Source: Proteiniphilum sp964484665
GTDB taxonomy: Bacteria > Bacteroidota > Bacteroidia > Bacteroidales > Dysgonomonadaceae
NCBI GenBank assembly: GCA_964484665.1
Contig: CAZAFR010000004.1
Coordinates: 14,875 to 78,874, forward strand
DNA: 64,000 nt
Reading direction: 5' to 3'
Part shown: in pieces, positions 34,182-44,294 of the stretch
How the letters are laid out: each line of letters starts with the position of its first letter
Position numbering within the stretch: the first letter of the stretch is position 1
Translations under genes and position numbers: made by a program
Notes under the pieces: model-generated
What the model was told of the DNA's origin: nothing
Seen by the model: the letters and a program-made list of their open reading frames with translations, nothing else
Databases searched by the model: none

Positions 34182-36740
34182 TTATATCCACCTCATGTAT
34201 GCAAAGTCCATTCTGTGTGGTAGGTCGCTATTCTTAGGATACACACGCAGCCCGTACTGATGAGTACCCGGATCGTTCAGCGACTTATTAGTTTCAAAAT
34301 AGAGTAGACTACCTTCAGTTTTTACTAAATCAAATTCGTAAGATTCTACGAACTGTGGAGTTTTACTAGAAGTATCAATATCCACAACCACACATTCAAC
34401 TGCCAAATCACATTTAAGTTCTTTTCTGTCAATAACAACTTTGCCATTTATTTCCTTATTACCATTACTCATTTTCTGATTTGGGTTAAACTCTAGCTCT
34501 ATAACCTCAAAAGAATCCCATTTTGAAGCTGTATCCTCTTTCCAGGCAACAATCTCTTTAGCTTTGGCATAATTGTTGGCACGAAGTATTTTTGAACGAT
34601 TGGCAAGCTTATTATAAAAACGCTCGAAATAATCATCCATCATTCTTTTTGTAGTGCATTTTGGAGCAATCATCGCCATCGACTTCTTGATATACTGTAC
34701 CCATTCGTGAGAATAGCCATTACTGTTGCGTGCGTAATATAAAGGTATGATTTCATTCTCTAGCATCGAGTAGATAGTGGATGCATCAAGTTCATCCTGA
34801 AACTCCTGATTATCATAAGTCCTTTTTTCGGTCAGAGCCCAACCTGCGCCTTCTACATAACCTTCGTACCACCATCCATCGAGTATAGATAGATTAAGTA
34901 CACCATTCATTTCGGCCTTCTCGCCCGAAGTGCCCGATGCTTCTTGTGAACGAGTGGGTGTATTGAGCCATATATCGACACCTGAAACGAGTCGTTTAGC
35001 CAGTCGCATATCATAATTCTCAAGGAAGATGATCTTACCAAGAAACTCAGGACGTCTTGAGATTTCAACTATCTGTTTAATCAATCCCTGGCCACCACCG
35101 TCGGCAGGGTGTGCTTTACCTGCAAAAATAAACTGAACAGGACGGTTTGGATTGTTCACAATTTTAGACAATCTATCAATATCGGTAAACAGTAGGTGAG
35201 CACGTTTGTAGGTTGCAAATCTTCTGGAAAACCCTATAAGTAAGGCATTAGGGTTTATCTCTTCAAGGATATTCATTATCCTTGAAGGAGCAGCCTGATT
35301 TTTCAGCCAGCCCTCTTTGAACTCTACTTTTATATAATCTACTAGTTTTTGTTTAAGATGTGAACGTAATTCCCAAAGTTCATCATCACTTACATTCCAG
35401 ATGTTGTTCCACAGATCGTGGTTAGACTGATCTTCAAAGAAGTTAGGACCAAAATGTTTTGAGTAAAGTTCTTTTACTGATGATGTAGCCCAGCTTGGTA
35501 GGTGAATACCGTTGGTAACGTATCCCACATGCAGCTCTTCGGGGAAGTAGCCACTCCAGACAGGTTGGAACATTTTCTGTGAAACAGTACCATGCAATTT
35601 GCTCACTCCGTTCACCTCTTGTGCTGTATTGAGTGCAAATACACTCATAGAGAATTTTTCATTTGAACCGGGGTTGGAGCGACCCATATTCATAAATTGC
35701 TGCCAAGGAATTCCTATCTTTTGAATTAACGGTGCCATATATTTACCGATGAGAGCTTCATCAAAATAGTCATGCCCTGCGGGTACCGGTGTGTGGACTG
35801 TATAGAGTGAAGAAGCACGTACAATTTCGAGAGAAAGATTAAATGGAAGTTTTTCTCCTACAACGTAATCGTGAAGACGCTGCACATTTATAAACGCTGC
35901 GTGTCCTTCATTCATATGATAAACATCTTTTTTGATGCCAAGTTTGTTAAGAAGTAAGATTCCACCGATTCCAAGTAAATATTCTTGTTTCATACGATTT
36001 TCCCAATCACCACCATAAAGCTGATGAGTGATTGAGCGGTCATATGAACTGTTTTGATCGAAATCTGTATCCATAAGATATAGATTTATACGACCTACAG
36101 CTACTTTCCATATGTATGAGTATATTGTCCTATCGTGAAACGGAACTTCCAATATAACCGGTGAGCCATCTTCATTCATAACCTGCCTAATAGGGAGATT
36201 ACCAAAATTTTGAGCTTCGTAATTTGCTATCTGCTGACCGTCTACTGAGAGTGTTTGAGTGAAGTAGCCATACTTGTATAGGAACCCCACAGCAGTCATA
36301 TCAACCCTACTGTCACTTGCTTCTTTTAAGTAGTCGCCTGCCAGAATTCCCAATCCGCCTGAGTAAATTTTCAAAACGTGGGATAGTCCATATTCCATGC
36401 TGAAATAGGCAATACTTGGGCGTTCGGTGTTATATGGAACGCTCATATATCTCTTAAACTGGGTGTAAACGAGTTGAATACGTTCAACCAGTTCGGTATT
36501 CTTAATTGTTTTTTCAGTAACCTCTGAACGAAGGTTTTGCAACATCACAACTGGATTCTTGCCACTTTTTTCCCATTCTTCGGGATCTAAAGTCTCTAAA
36601 ATGGCTTTTACTTCTTCGTTCCAGACCCACCAAAGATTATGAGCAATCTCTTCTAATGGTTGCAGCTCGGGAGGCAGTATTGCATGGACATGAATATCTC
36701 TCCAAACCGGACTATTTGAATAATTTGATTTAATAATCAT
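34182..36740 (-). CDS. glgP: alpha-glucan (glycogen) phosphorylase
   Basis: 852 residues. GT35 enzyme that releases glucose-1-phosphate from glycogen with pyridoxal phosphate. The N-terminal region (ELQPLEEIAHNLWWVWNEE) is the DUF3417 domain found in the short bacterial alpha-glucan phosphorylase class. The catalytic region has YSGGLGILAGDYLK, NEGHAAF and QEASGTSGEKAEMNG with the PLP-binding Lys. The C-terminal 150 residues beyond the catalytic core form an extra beta-rich segment. It follows glgA after 84 bases, with a possible promoter box TATCTTTG at 36818-36811 between them. Confidence 0.93.
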   Translation of the reverse strand: MIIKSNYSNSPVWRDIHVHAILPPELQPLEEIAHNLWWVWNEEVKAILETLDPEEWEKSGKNPVVMLQNLRSEVTEKTIKNTELVERIQLVYTQFKRYMSVPYNTERPSIAYFSMEYGLSHVLKIYSGGLGILAGDYLKEASDSRVDMTAVGFLYKYGYFTQTLSVDGQQIANYEAQNFGNLPIRQVMNEDGSPVILEVPFHDRTIYSYIWKVAVGRINLYLMDTDFDQNSSYDRSITHQLYGGDWENRMKQEYLLGIGGILLLNKLGIKKDVYHMNEGHAAFINVQRLHDYVVGEKLPFNLSLEIVRASSLYTVHTPVPAGHDYFDEALIGKYMAPLIQKIGIPWQQFMNMGRSNPGSNEKFSMSVFALNTAQEVNGVSKLHGTVSQKMFQPVWSGYFPEELHVGYVTNGIHLPSWATSSVKELYSKHFGPNFFEDQSNHDLWNNIWNVSDDELWELRSHLKQKLVDYIKVEFKEGWLKNQAAPSRIMNILEEINPNALLIGFSRRFATYKRAHLLFTDIDRLSKIVNNPNRPVQFIFAGKAHPADGGGQGLIKQIVEISRRPEFLGKIIFLENYDMRLAKRLVSGVDIWLNTPTRSQEASGTSGEKAEMNGVLNLSILDGWWYEGYVEGAGWALTEKRTYDNQEFQDELDASTIYSMLENEIIPLYYARNSNGYSHEWVQYIKKSMAMIAPKCTTKRMMDDYFERFYNKLANRSKILRANNYAKAKEIVAWKEDTASKWDSFEVIELEFNPNQKMSNGNKEINGKVVIDRKELKCDLAVECVVVDIDTSSKTPQFVESYEFDLVKTEGSLLYFETNKSLNDPGTHQYGLRVYPKNSDLPHRMDFAYMRWI

Positions 36741-36824
36741 TGTTGTTGGTTTTAATTATTTTATTTCTGATTTATGATGATAACCTATTAATTCTAAAAG
36801 AAAAACTAAACAAAGATAACTCAT

Positions 36825-38534
36825 TTAATCTGAATTAAGTTTATAAGGTTTGGATAATCTTATAAACGAATTATGCAATGCTTTGCTATAAGCCTCACGA
36901 TAATATTTGATAAAATGTGCCCAGTCGGCTTTGTTGGATAATTCTGCCGCACTTTCTTTTAACATTGTTATCTGTTCACTGCTTTTTAAAGAGTAATCAT
37001 AAATAATGGATGCAATCTCTTCACTCACTTCAGTATAATTATCATCATTACGATAAATTACTTCAATACCATCACTGAGCCCCGGCTTGGTATCTCCTTT
37101 TTTCTTTGCCCACACACCAAAGCCCGAAAGTGTTGTGGTTATGGTGGGTATCGAGAATGCTACACTTTCGTGAGGAGTATATCCCCAAGGCTCGTAATAT
37201 GACGGAAAAATAGATATATCCAAGCCTATGAGTAGATCGTAATAATCATAATTGAAGATACCATCATTGCCATTAAGGTATGAAGGTACAAAAATAATTT
37301 TTACTCTATCGTCGGGTTTATTGCAGAAACCTACATGTTTGAGATGATTTACAACGCTGTCGTGTTGTGGTTCCATAAGTTCGTGGGTTACAAAAGGACA
37401 TTTACTCTCTGTATTGAGTTTTGTACCCGTTTTGCCATTCTTTGTGCTATCTGTCATAAGTGATTGCAGATCTTTACGTGGTCCTTTTATCCATGCCGGC
37501 ACCATTATTAATCCGATAACATCGCGTGTTAGTTCAGTCATCGATTGCAGGTGTTTAAGTGAATCTATAAACAAATCTATTCCTTTGTTTTTATATTCAT
37601 ATCTTCCGCTGATTCCAACAAGTAGGGCGTCTTTGTGAACCGAGTGGCCAATCGTTTTTTCTGCAACTTCGAGGAGTATTTTTCGTGCGTTTTTATGTTT
37701 CTTAGTGTATTCGTTGCCTTTGGGAATGAAATCTTTTTCAAAACCATTTGGTGTTACTACATCAGGTCTACGTTGCAGAAATTGAGCACACTCCTCGGCG
37801 GTAATATCGCTAACAGTGGTAAAGCAATCGACATTTAGTGCTGCTTTTTTTTCAATGGAATGCTTGGCTGTCATGTTTAGTTGACGTGCCATCTGATCGC
37901 CGTTGTACTCGTGGAGGTGACCGTATAATGGCAGGTTGTTGCCGGCAATGGAGCGACCTATTGATGTGGCATGGGTTGTGAACATCGTGGCTATTTTCGG
38001 TACAGCTTTCTTAATGTAGAGTGCGCCTGCGCCAAGCATCCACTCATTAAAATGGGCTATAACGTTGAAAGATTCGAGATGATGGAAATGATAAAAGTTT
38101 TCTATTAGCATTCCTGTTGCATAGGCGAACATTGTAGATTCGTGATAATCGCCATATGCAGAGAGTGAATCAACTCCATAGTCATTCCACATATTTGTGT
38201 AGATTTCGTTTTGGCGACTAAGCAGCTGTTTAAACTTAACAAGAAAAACTATTGGTTTGCCGGGAACATCCCATCTTCCGGCGCGAATCTCGAGATTGTG
38301 GCTTTTAAAAGCATTTGCTCGCCATTCGGCATATAGCTCATCATCAGCTTTAAACCAGGGACTTTCTTGATCTGTCCAGATATCCGGACCTACAAAAAAA
38401 ATCTGATCCTTGTAGATCTTTTGAAGTGAGTTTGCGCGTGTAGAAAGAACTGTATATATTCCTCCAACCTTATTGCAAACTTCCCAGCTACTTTCAAATA
38501 TAAAATCAGGTGTAAATTGGGTTTCTTTGTGCAT
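36825..38534 (-). CDS. glycogen synthase, eukaryotic-type GT3
   Basis: 569 residues. The opening FESSWEVCNKVGGIYTVLSTRA is that of GT3 glycogen synthases, the yeast and animal type, not the GT5 GlgA type of E. coli. Further family runs: FTTHATSIGRSIAGNN, VTPNGFEKDF and YYEPWGYTPHESVA, the last bearing the catalytic Glu. UDP-glucose is the expected donor. It is the first gene of a two-gene glycogen operon with the phosphorylase, and is divergent from mfd. This class is normal in Bacteroidales. Confidence 0.92.
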   Translation of the reverse strand: MHKETQFTPDFIFESSWEVCNKVGGIYTVLSTRANSLQKIYKDQIFFVGPDIWTDQESPWFKADDELYAEWRANAFKSHNLEIRAGRWDVPGKPIVFLVKFKQLLSRQNEIYTNMWNDYGVDSLSAYGDYHESTMFAYATGMLIENFYHFHHLESFNVIAHFNEWMLGAGALYIKKAVPKIATMFTTHATSIGRSIAGNNLPLYGHLHEYNGDQMARQLNMTAKHSIEKKAALNVDCFTTVSDITAEECAQFLQRRPDVVTPNGFEKDFIPKGNEYTKKHKNARKILLEVAEKTIGHSVHKDALLVGISGRYEYKNKGIDLFIDSLKHLQSMTELTRDVIGLIMVPAWIKGPRKDLQSLMTDSTKNGKTGTKLNTESKCPFVTHELMEPQHDSVVNHLKHVGFCNKPDDRVKIIFVPSYLNGNDGIFNYDYYDLLIGLDISIFPSYYEPWGYTPHESVAFSIPTITTTLSGFGVWAKKKGDTKPGLSDGIEVIYRNDDNYTEVSEEIASIIYDYSLKSSEQITMLKESAAELSNKADWAHFIKYYREAYSKALHNSFIRLSKPYKLNSD

Positions 38535-38559
38535 AAAATATTTTATATTCCTGTCAGGA

Positions 38560-38588
38560 CAAAGATAAGAAAAAAAAATCTACCTTTG
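38560..38588. promoter_or_regulatory. back-to-back -7 boxes for glycogen synthase and mfd
   Basis: TATCTTTG on the minus strand (38567-38560) faces glycogen synthase, and TACCTTTG on the plus strand (38581-38588) faces mfd. The two divergent transcripts would begin about 36 bases apart, so polymerase at one may hinder the other. No clear -33 elements. Confidence 0.45.
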
Positions 38589-38601
38589 CACCTTTGTATT
38601 A

Positions 38602-41600
38602 ATGGTTAAAACTTTAGACATTACAGAACTTCAGCAGTTAGTTGAAAAACTGCCGGAAATAGGGACAGCAGCCTCAATACTGAAAAAAATAGATGTTTTA
38701 TCGGTAAAGGGTTTGCACGGATCGTCACGTGCCATGTTTTCTTCGGCACTTTTTAATAAAAATCAAGGCACATATCTATTCATTCTTAATGATGCTGAAT
38801 CAGCAGGTTATTTTTACCATGATCTGACGCAAGTGATGGGTTCGGGTGAAGTGCTTTTTTTCCCGTCTGCTTATAAAAGAGCTGCAAAATTTGGTCAGAT
38901 TGATGCGGCTAACGAAATTTTGCGTACAGAGACTCTGAGCCGATTGCAAGAGGATAATAAATCTTTAATTATTGTTAGTTATCCTGATGCGTTGACTGAA
39001 AAGACTGTTTCGGGAGAACATTTACGAGAACAAACTTTAACAATTTCTGTTGGAGAGCGGGTTGATTCTTCTTTCATTAGCGAGGTTCTTGATGATTATG
39101 GTTTTCAGTATGTTGACTATGTTTATGAACCTGGTCAATATGCACATAGAGGTAGCATTCTTGATGTTTTTTCATTTTCTTCAGAATTTCCTTTCCGAAT
39201 AGACTTTTTTGGAGATGAGGTTGAGACTATTCGCAACTTTGATATGGAGACTCAACTTTCTAAAGAAAAATTTAATACTATACGAATTGTACCTGAATTT
39301 AGTAAGAATAGTAGTAAGAATTCTTCGCTGTTTAATTCCTTGCCTGCATCATCTGTGATTGGTATAGAAGATATTAGATGGATTGAAAGTCGCGTTGAGT
39401 CACTCAACAAAGACGATTTGCATATAGATATTGATTCTAAAGATATAGATTATGTTCAAGCAAACCTGCTTTCAAAGGAGGATTTTATATTCCAGGTTCA
39501 ATCATTTAAACAAATTCGTTTTGATGTTAAAATGCAGGATGTTCCGGATGCGGTGATTAATTTCAAAACATCGGTACAACCGTTGTACCATAAGAATTTT
39601 GATCTTCTTACCGATTCTCTACATCAATATTTGAATGATGGGTATACTATTTATATACTAAGTGATAGCGAGAAGCAGCAGAAACGACTTTTCCATATTT
39701 TTGAGGACCGTAACGATTCAATACCATTTATACCTGTAAATAAAACATTGCACGAAGGTTTTACTGAAGATACTCTAAAAATTTGCTGTTTTACTGATCA
39801 TCAGATATTTGATAGATTTCATAAATATAGTCTGAAGTCGGATAGAGCTCGTTCGGGTAAGATTGCAATGACATTGAAAGAGATTAATCAGTTGCAGCCT
39901 GGCGATTATGTAGTGCATATGGACCATGGAATAGGAAGGTTCGCGGGACTGGTTAGACTACCAATAGGAGATAAAATTCAGGAGGTTATAAAGATTAATT
40001 ATCTTAATAATGATTCGGTTTTTGTTTCAATTCACGCTTTGCATAAGATTTCTAAGTATAAAGGTAAGGAGGGTGAAACTCCTAAACTAAATAAGCTTGG
40101 TAGCGGTGCATGGGAGCGGGTTAAGGCAAAGACTAAGTCGAAAGTGAAAGATATTGCACGTGATCTGCTCAAACTTTATGCTAAAAGACAGCAGGAGAAG
40201 GGCTTTGCTTTCTCTAAAGATACTTATCTTCAGACAGAACTTGAGGCGTCGTTTATATATGAAGATACTCCTGATCAAGTTAAGGCTACACGTGATGTTA
40301 AAGCTGATATGCAGAGTGAGCGCCCAATGGATAGATTGATTTGTGGTGACGTTGGATTTGGAAAGACTGAAATTGCTATCAGGGCTGCCTTTAAAGCGGC
40401 AACGGATGGTAAACAGACTGCGGTATTGGTACCTACAACTGTACTTGCTACTCAGCATTATCATACTTTTAAGGATAGACTGGAGAATTTTCCGGTTAGA
40501 GTTGACTATCTGAGTAGAGCTCGGTCGTCAAAAGAACAGAAGGATATTCTTGTTGACCTGGAAGCGGGGAAGATTGATATCTTGATTGGAACACATCGAC
40601 TTGTAAGCAAGGATGTGAAATTTAAAGATCTGGGATTATTGGTGATTGATGAGGAACAGAAATTTGGAGTAGCTGTTAAAGAAAAGCTTAAACAGTTGAA
40701 AGTAAATGTGGATACGTTAACTATGACTGCTACACCAATACCACGTACTCTGCAGTTTTCATTAATGGGGTCGCGTGATTTATCTACAATAGGTACACCA
40801 CCACCTAACCGTTATCCAATACAAACTGAAGTGCATACTTTTGATCTTGAGATTATTCGTGATGCTATAAATTTTGAGATAAGTCGTAATGGTCAGGTCT
40901 TTATAGTAAATAATCGTATACAGAATATCTATGAGTTGGAAGAACTTATAAAAAGAGAAATTAAAGATGTACGCATCGCTGTAGGGCATGGACAAATGGA
41001 TTCTAAGAAACTTGAGGGTGTTATCTCGGATTTTATGAATCAAGAACAGGACATTCTTATAGCGACTACTATTATTGAGTCGGGTATAGATATGCCCAAC
41101 GTGAATACTATTATTGTTATTGATGCTCAGAATTTTGGGCTGAGTGATTTGCATCAGTTGCGTGGCAGGGTGGGGCGGAGCAATCGTAAGGCTTTTTGCT
41201 ATTTACTTGCTCCTCCACTACATTCTTTAAGTGGTGATTCTCGTCGCCGATTGCAGGCAATAGAAAACTTTGCTGAGCTCGGAAGTGGTTTGCATATTGC
41301 AATGCAAGACTTGGATATTAGAGGTGCCGGAAATTTACTGGGCGCTGAGCAGAGTGGTTTTATTGCGGATTTGGGTTATGAAACATACAGAAAAATTCTT
41401 GCTGAGTCTGTACAGGAGCTGAGAAGAGATGAATTCTCTGAGTTATATTCTGCTGACCTTGAAGCGAGGGCTAAGAATGATGATTTTGTTGATGATGTTC
41501 ACGTTGAGAGTGATTTGGAACTGATGTTCCCTGTTATGTATATACCGGATGATTCTGAGAGGGTTGCTATTTATCGTGAGCTGGATAATATGCAGACTGA

Positions 41601-41955
41601 AATAGAGATCCTTGATTTCACTAAAAAGATGGAGGACAGGTTTGGAAAGTTGCCACAACAAGGCAAGGAGCTTATACGTATAGTTCGTCTGAGACGATTG
41701 GCTAAACCGCTTGGAATCGAGAAAATATTACTTAAAAATGGTAAGATGTCGCTAAATCTTGTTTCGGACGCTAACTCACCTTATTATCAATCGCCCGCTT
41801 TTGGTAGACTTTTGAATTATGTTCAGGAGCATCCGCGTAACTGTAAACTACGGGAAACTGGTGATAAGAGATCTATTCTAATAGGTAATGTGGAGACTGT
41901 TGAGAGTGCAGTTGCAGTGCTGGAAGAGGTCTCGGAATGTGAATTAGCGGTTTGA
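38602..41955 (+). CDS. mfd: transcription-repair coupling factor
   Basis: 1117 residues. Removes RNA polymerase stalled at DNA damage and recruits UvrA. The UvrB-homology region is at about 20-350, the RNA polymerase-binding domain at about 430-500 (LQPGDYVVHMDHGIGRFAG), and the translocase motor at about 550-880 with Walker A GDVGFGKTE (about 581-589), Walker B DEEQ (about 683) and motif III TATPIPRTL. The C-terminal TRCF domain ends the chain. It starts ten bases after its predicted transcript start. Confidence 0.96.
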   Translation: MVKTLDITELQQLVEKLPEIGTAASILKKIDVLSVKGLHGSSRAMFSSALFNKNQGTYLFILNDAESAGYFYHDLTQVMGSGEVLFFPSAYKRAAKFGQIDAANEILRTETLSRLQEDNKSLIIVSYPDALTEKTVSGEHLREQTLTISVGERVDSSFISEVLDDYGFQYVDYVYEPGQYAHRGSILDVFSFSSEFPFRIDFFGDEVETIRNFDMETQLSKEKFNTIRIVPEFSKNSSKNSSLFNSLPASSVIGIEDIRWIESRVESLNKDDLHIDIDSKDIDYVQANLLSKEDFIFQVQSFKQIRFDVKMQDVPDAVINFKTSVQPLYHKNFDLLTDSLHQYLNDGYTIYILSDSEKQQKRLFHIFEDRNDSIPFIPVNKTLHEGFTEDTLKICCFTDHQIFDRFHKYSLKSDRARSGKIAMTLKEINQLQPGDYVVHMDHGIGRFAGLVRLPIGDKIQEVIKINYLNNDSVFVSIHALHKISKYKGKEGETPKLNKLGSGAWERVKAKTKSKVKDIARDLLKLYAKRQQEKGFAFSKDTYLQTELEASFIYEDTPDQVKATRDVKADMQSERPMDRLICGDVGFGKTEIAIRAAFKAATDGKQTAVLVPTTVLATQHYHTFKDRLENFPVRVDYLSRARSSKEQKDILVDLEAGKIDILIGTHRLVSKDVKFKDLGLLVIDEEQKFGVAVKEKLKQLKVNVDTLTMTATPIPRTLQFSLMGSRDLSTIGTPPPNRYPIQTEVHTFDLEIIRDAINFEISRNGQVFIVNNRIQNIYELEELIKREIKDVRIAVGHGQMDSKKLEGVISDFMNQEQDILIATTIIESGIDMPNVNTIIVIDAQNFGLSDLHQLRGRVGRSNRKAFCYLLAPPLHSLSGDSRRRLQAIENFAELGSGLHIAMQDLDIRGAGNLLGAEQSGFIADLGYETYRKILAESVQELRRDEFSELYSADLEARAKNDDFVDDVHVESDLELMFPVMYIPDDSERVAIYRELDNMQTEIEILDFTKKMEDRFGKLPQQGKELIRIVRLRRLAKPLGIEKILLKNGKMSLNLVSDANSPYYQSPAFGRLLNYVQEHPRNCKLRETGDKRSILIGNVETVESAVAVLEEVSECELAV

Positions 41956-42008
41956 AAATATACCTCTTTGCTAATTTTGATTGTTATTTACATTTATGCG
42001 TTTGTTAG

Positions 42009-42920
42009 TTATTTAAACATTTCCTTTAAAGATAGGTATCTTTCTCCTGTATCGTAGTTGAATGTAATTATTCGCTTGTTTTCTTTTATATCACTAGTCT
42101 TTTTAAATACGGCAGCAATAGCGGCACCTGTTGATATTCCTCCCAAAATTCCTTCTTCTCTTGCCAGTAGACGAACATTTTCGTATGCTTCTTCTTTTGT
42201 GATTTTTATAACATCATCTAAAACTCTAATGTCTAAGGTGGCAGGTATAAATCCTGCTCCTATTCCTTGAATTGCATGAGGTCCCGACATTCCCTCAGAA
42301 ATTATTGGTGAGTCGGTGGGTTCTACGCCAATTACTTGTATATTAGTGAATCGTTTCTTAAGCTCATGACCAACGCCAGTAATATGGCCGCCTGTGCCAA
42401 TTCCTGTTATCAGATAATCAATGCCTTCCGGGAAATCGTCTATAATCTCCTGAGCTGTTGTTTTTACATGAATTTCGGGATTTGATGGATTCTGAAATTG
42501 CTGAGGTATCCAGGCGCCAGGAATTTCTTTTTGCAACTCTTCGGCTTTTTCTATAGCTCCTTTAATTCCTTTTTCTCGTGGTGTGAGAACGAGTTCAGCT
42601 CCGTAAAGTGTGATAAGTTGCCTTCTTTCAATTGACATTGACTCCGGCATTATTATTATCACTTTATAACCTTTTACTGCACCTACAAATGAGAGTGCTA
42701 CTCCGGTGTTACCTGATGTAGGCTCTATAATTATGTCCCCGGGGCTGATTATTCCTCGCTTTTCGGCATCATTAATCATTGATAAAGCTGTACGATCTTT
42801 TATACTTCCGGATGGATTTTTCTTTTCGAGCTTTATCCACACCTCTTGATGTGGAAATAATTTATTTAATCGTATATGAGGTGTATTTCCTATGGTTTCT
42901 AAAATGTTGTTGTATTTCAT
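42009..42920 (-). CDS. cysK: cysteine synthase A
   Basis: 303 residues. O-acetylserine sulfhydrylase, PLP-dependent. K41 in NPSGSIKDR binds PLP, PTSGNTGVAL binds substrate, and the GIGTGGHITGVG loop holds the phosphate. The C-terminal end lacks extra domains. Tandem behind cysE (102-base gap), which makes its substrate. The two form the cysteine synthesis pair. Confidence 0.95.
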   Translation of the reverse strand: MKYNNILETIGNTPHIRLNKLFPHQEVWIKLEKKNPSGSIKDRTALSMINDAEKRGIISPGDIIIEPTSGNTGVALSFVGAVKGYKVIIIMPESMSIERRQLITLYGAELVLTPREKGIKGAIEKAEELQKEIPGAWIPQQFQNPSNPEIHVKTTAQEIIDDFPEGIDYLITGIGTGGHITGVGHELKKRFTNIQVIGVEPTDSPIISEGMSGPHAIQGIGAGFIPATLDIRVLDDVIKITKEEAYENVRLLAREEGILGGISTGAAIAAVFKKTSDIKENKRIITFNYDTGERYLSLKEMFK

Positions 42921-43021
42921 AATTGAATAGGTATTATGTTTATTGAGCCTTTCGTTATTACATAGATTTATTTAAAACCGGTTAATTATTCTATTAATCT
43001 CGGATTGGATACTATTATATT

Positions 43022-43843
43022 TCAAATAACAAAATCGTTTGGTTTGGTAAAGTTCTTAACTGTTTGTATTTTCACGTCTACTCTGTTATAAACTAACGAA
43101 TAAGGGATTACACTTTGAGTGAGCCACGAACCTCCACCTATTGTTGAATCGTGCCCAATAATTGTTTCCCCTCCCAATATTGTGGCATTTGCGTAAATAA
43201 CAACATTGTCTTGAACTGTGGGATGGCGTTTAATATCTGACAATTTCTTCTCTACAAAGAGGGCACCTAAAGTAACTCCTTGATATATTTTTACATTGTC
43301 GCCAATTTCAGTTGTTTCACCAATTACAATGCCGGTTCCATGATCCATAAACAAATTCTTTCCTATTTTGGCTGCCGGGTGTATGTCAATACCTACTTTT
43401 GAATGTGCATATTCAGAGAAGTGCCTGGCTATTAATGGTATCCCTAGTTGGTGTAGCTTATGTGCTATTCGGTGGATGCTAAGTGCAAAAAAACCGGGAT
43501 ATGTTAAAATAACCTCCTCTAAGGATTTAGCAGCGGGATCGGACTGTACATAGCAATGTGCATCTTCAAAAAGTCGTTGTCGTATCGCAGGAAGACTTTC
43601 CATAAATTTCTCCAGAATATGATCAGCAGTTTCTGAGTCGGTTTGTCCTTTAATATTACGATGTAGTTTCTCGGCAGCATTTATAAGTCCTTCCTTAAAG
43701 TTGGGGGTCTTGGCGCAATCGCAAACAGGGAACATTGAGATGTATAGAGTTTCAACTACTTCTTCAAGTTCGCATTTATTTAACAGTATATCAATCGGCT
43801 TCGGATTGAACTGACTTATTAATTGTAATGTTTTCTCAGTCAT
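43022..43843 (-). CDS. cysE: serine O-acetyltransferase
   Basis: 273 residues from the ATG at 43843; an in-frame TTG seven codons earlier is a weaker start. Makes O-acetylserine for CysK. The N-terminal helical domain is followed by left-handed beta-helix hexapeptide turns: IDIHPAAKIGKNLFMDHGTGIVIGETTEIGDNV (cut by no gap; catalytic His in MDHGTG). Closest to the EpsC-type acetyltransferases. The C-terminal NFTKPNDFVI ends in Ile, which could bind CysK as in the cysteine synthase complex. Confidence 0.93.
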   Translation of the reverse strand: MTEKTLQLISQFNPKPIDILLNKCELEEVVETLYISMFPVCDCAKTPNFKEGLINAAEKLHRNIKGQTDSETADHILEKFMESLPAIRQRLFEDAHCYVQSDPAAKSLEEVILTYPGFFALSIHRIAHKLHQLGIPLIARHFSEYAHSKVGIDIHPAAKIGKNLFMDHGTGIVIGETTEIGDNVKIYQGVTLGALFVEKKLSDIKRHPTVQDNVVIYANATILGGETIIGHDSTIGGGSWLTQSVIPYSLVYNRVDVKIQTVKNFTKPNDFVI

Positions 43844-44085
43844 AATTAGCTGTTTTTTATACAAGTATACGAATTTATTTTATATTCTTTATCCTTTCAA
43901 TAAGTTCATTACCTTATGTTTTTTTTAGTTCTCCTGAAAGAATAAGCTCATTTTAAAAAAACCTTATTTTATATTTTCTGAAAACTGCGTGTTCATTGTG
44001 AATTGTGGTTTGAAACCATCTTTGATCATTACCTGTTTCTAGCTACAGTAACTTGAGTTGTTAAGTGAGAAAATGATTGTTCTTG

Positions 44086-44118
44086 TTTGAGTTAAATTTC
44101 GGAGATAGTCTATATTTG
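44086..44118 (+). promoter_or_regulatory. orphan consensus promoter
   Basis: TTTG (44086-44089), 21 bases, TATATTTG (44111-44118), a full match to the Bacteroidetes consensus. It points toward the 3' end of recA, so its transcript, from about 44122, would run antisense through the recA terminator. Confidence 0.5.
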
Positions 44119-44121
44119 TTA

Positions 44122-44225
44122 TATTATTAAAAGCTACAATTAGTGGTATTAATGAAAAAAGGGTGCATCACAATGTGATTTCACCCTCTGTTTATGTGTT
44201 CTCCTATTGGAGAACTTCTTCTAAT
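44122..44225 (+). ncRNA. possible small RNA beyond recA
   Basis: Inferred from a consensus promoter just upstream and two hairpins downstream (44159-44188, and GTTCTCC/GGAGAAC at 44198-44215 followed by a pyrimidine run). The size and ends are guesses. It resembles no RNA family I can name. Confidence 0.25.
44155..44188 (-). terminator. recA terminator, shared hairpin type
   Basis: Read on the minus strand: outer stem CACCC/GGGTG (44186-44182 with 44165-44161), inner stem ATCA/TGAT, then TTTTTT (44160-44155). About 107 bases after the recA stop. Almost the same sequence ends rpoC (54597-54626). Confidence 0.75.
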
Positions 44226-44294
44226 TTTCAACTCTCAAAGGCTTATTATCTATTCTGATACAGCCTCATGTAATTAAATTTTCCGTCAGATAAG

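Larger units (their letters stand above)
43844..44294. other. intergenic region holding an orphan promoter and hairpins
   Basis: About 450 bases between cysE and recA. It contains a rightward consensus promoter (44086-44118) with no gene behind it, the recA terminator hairpin (44159-44188), and a second hairpin, GTTCTCC (44198-44204) and GGAGAAC (44209-44215), with four bases between. No ORF longer than about ten codons follows the promoter. Confidence 0.6.

Noticed and set aside
44159..44188. CRP-like TCACA/TGTGA halves in the recA and rpoC hairpins
   Set aside because: The half-sites are in the wrong order and one base apart, so they do not form a CRP/FNR site; they are part of terminator stems.
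44255..44280. A possible third GAGGCTGT-type hairpin beyond recA, and another near 54508
   Set aside because: Only about eight bases match the GGCTGTCTCATAAT family and the stem is poor.
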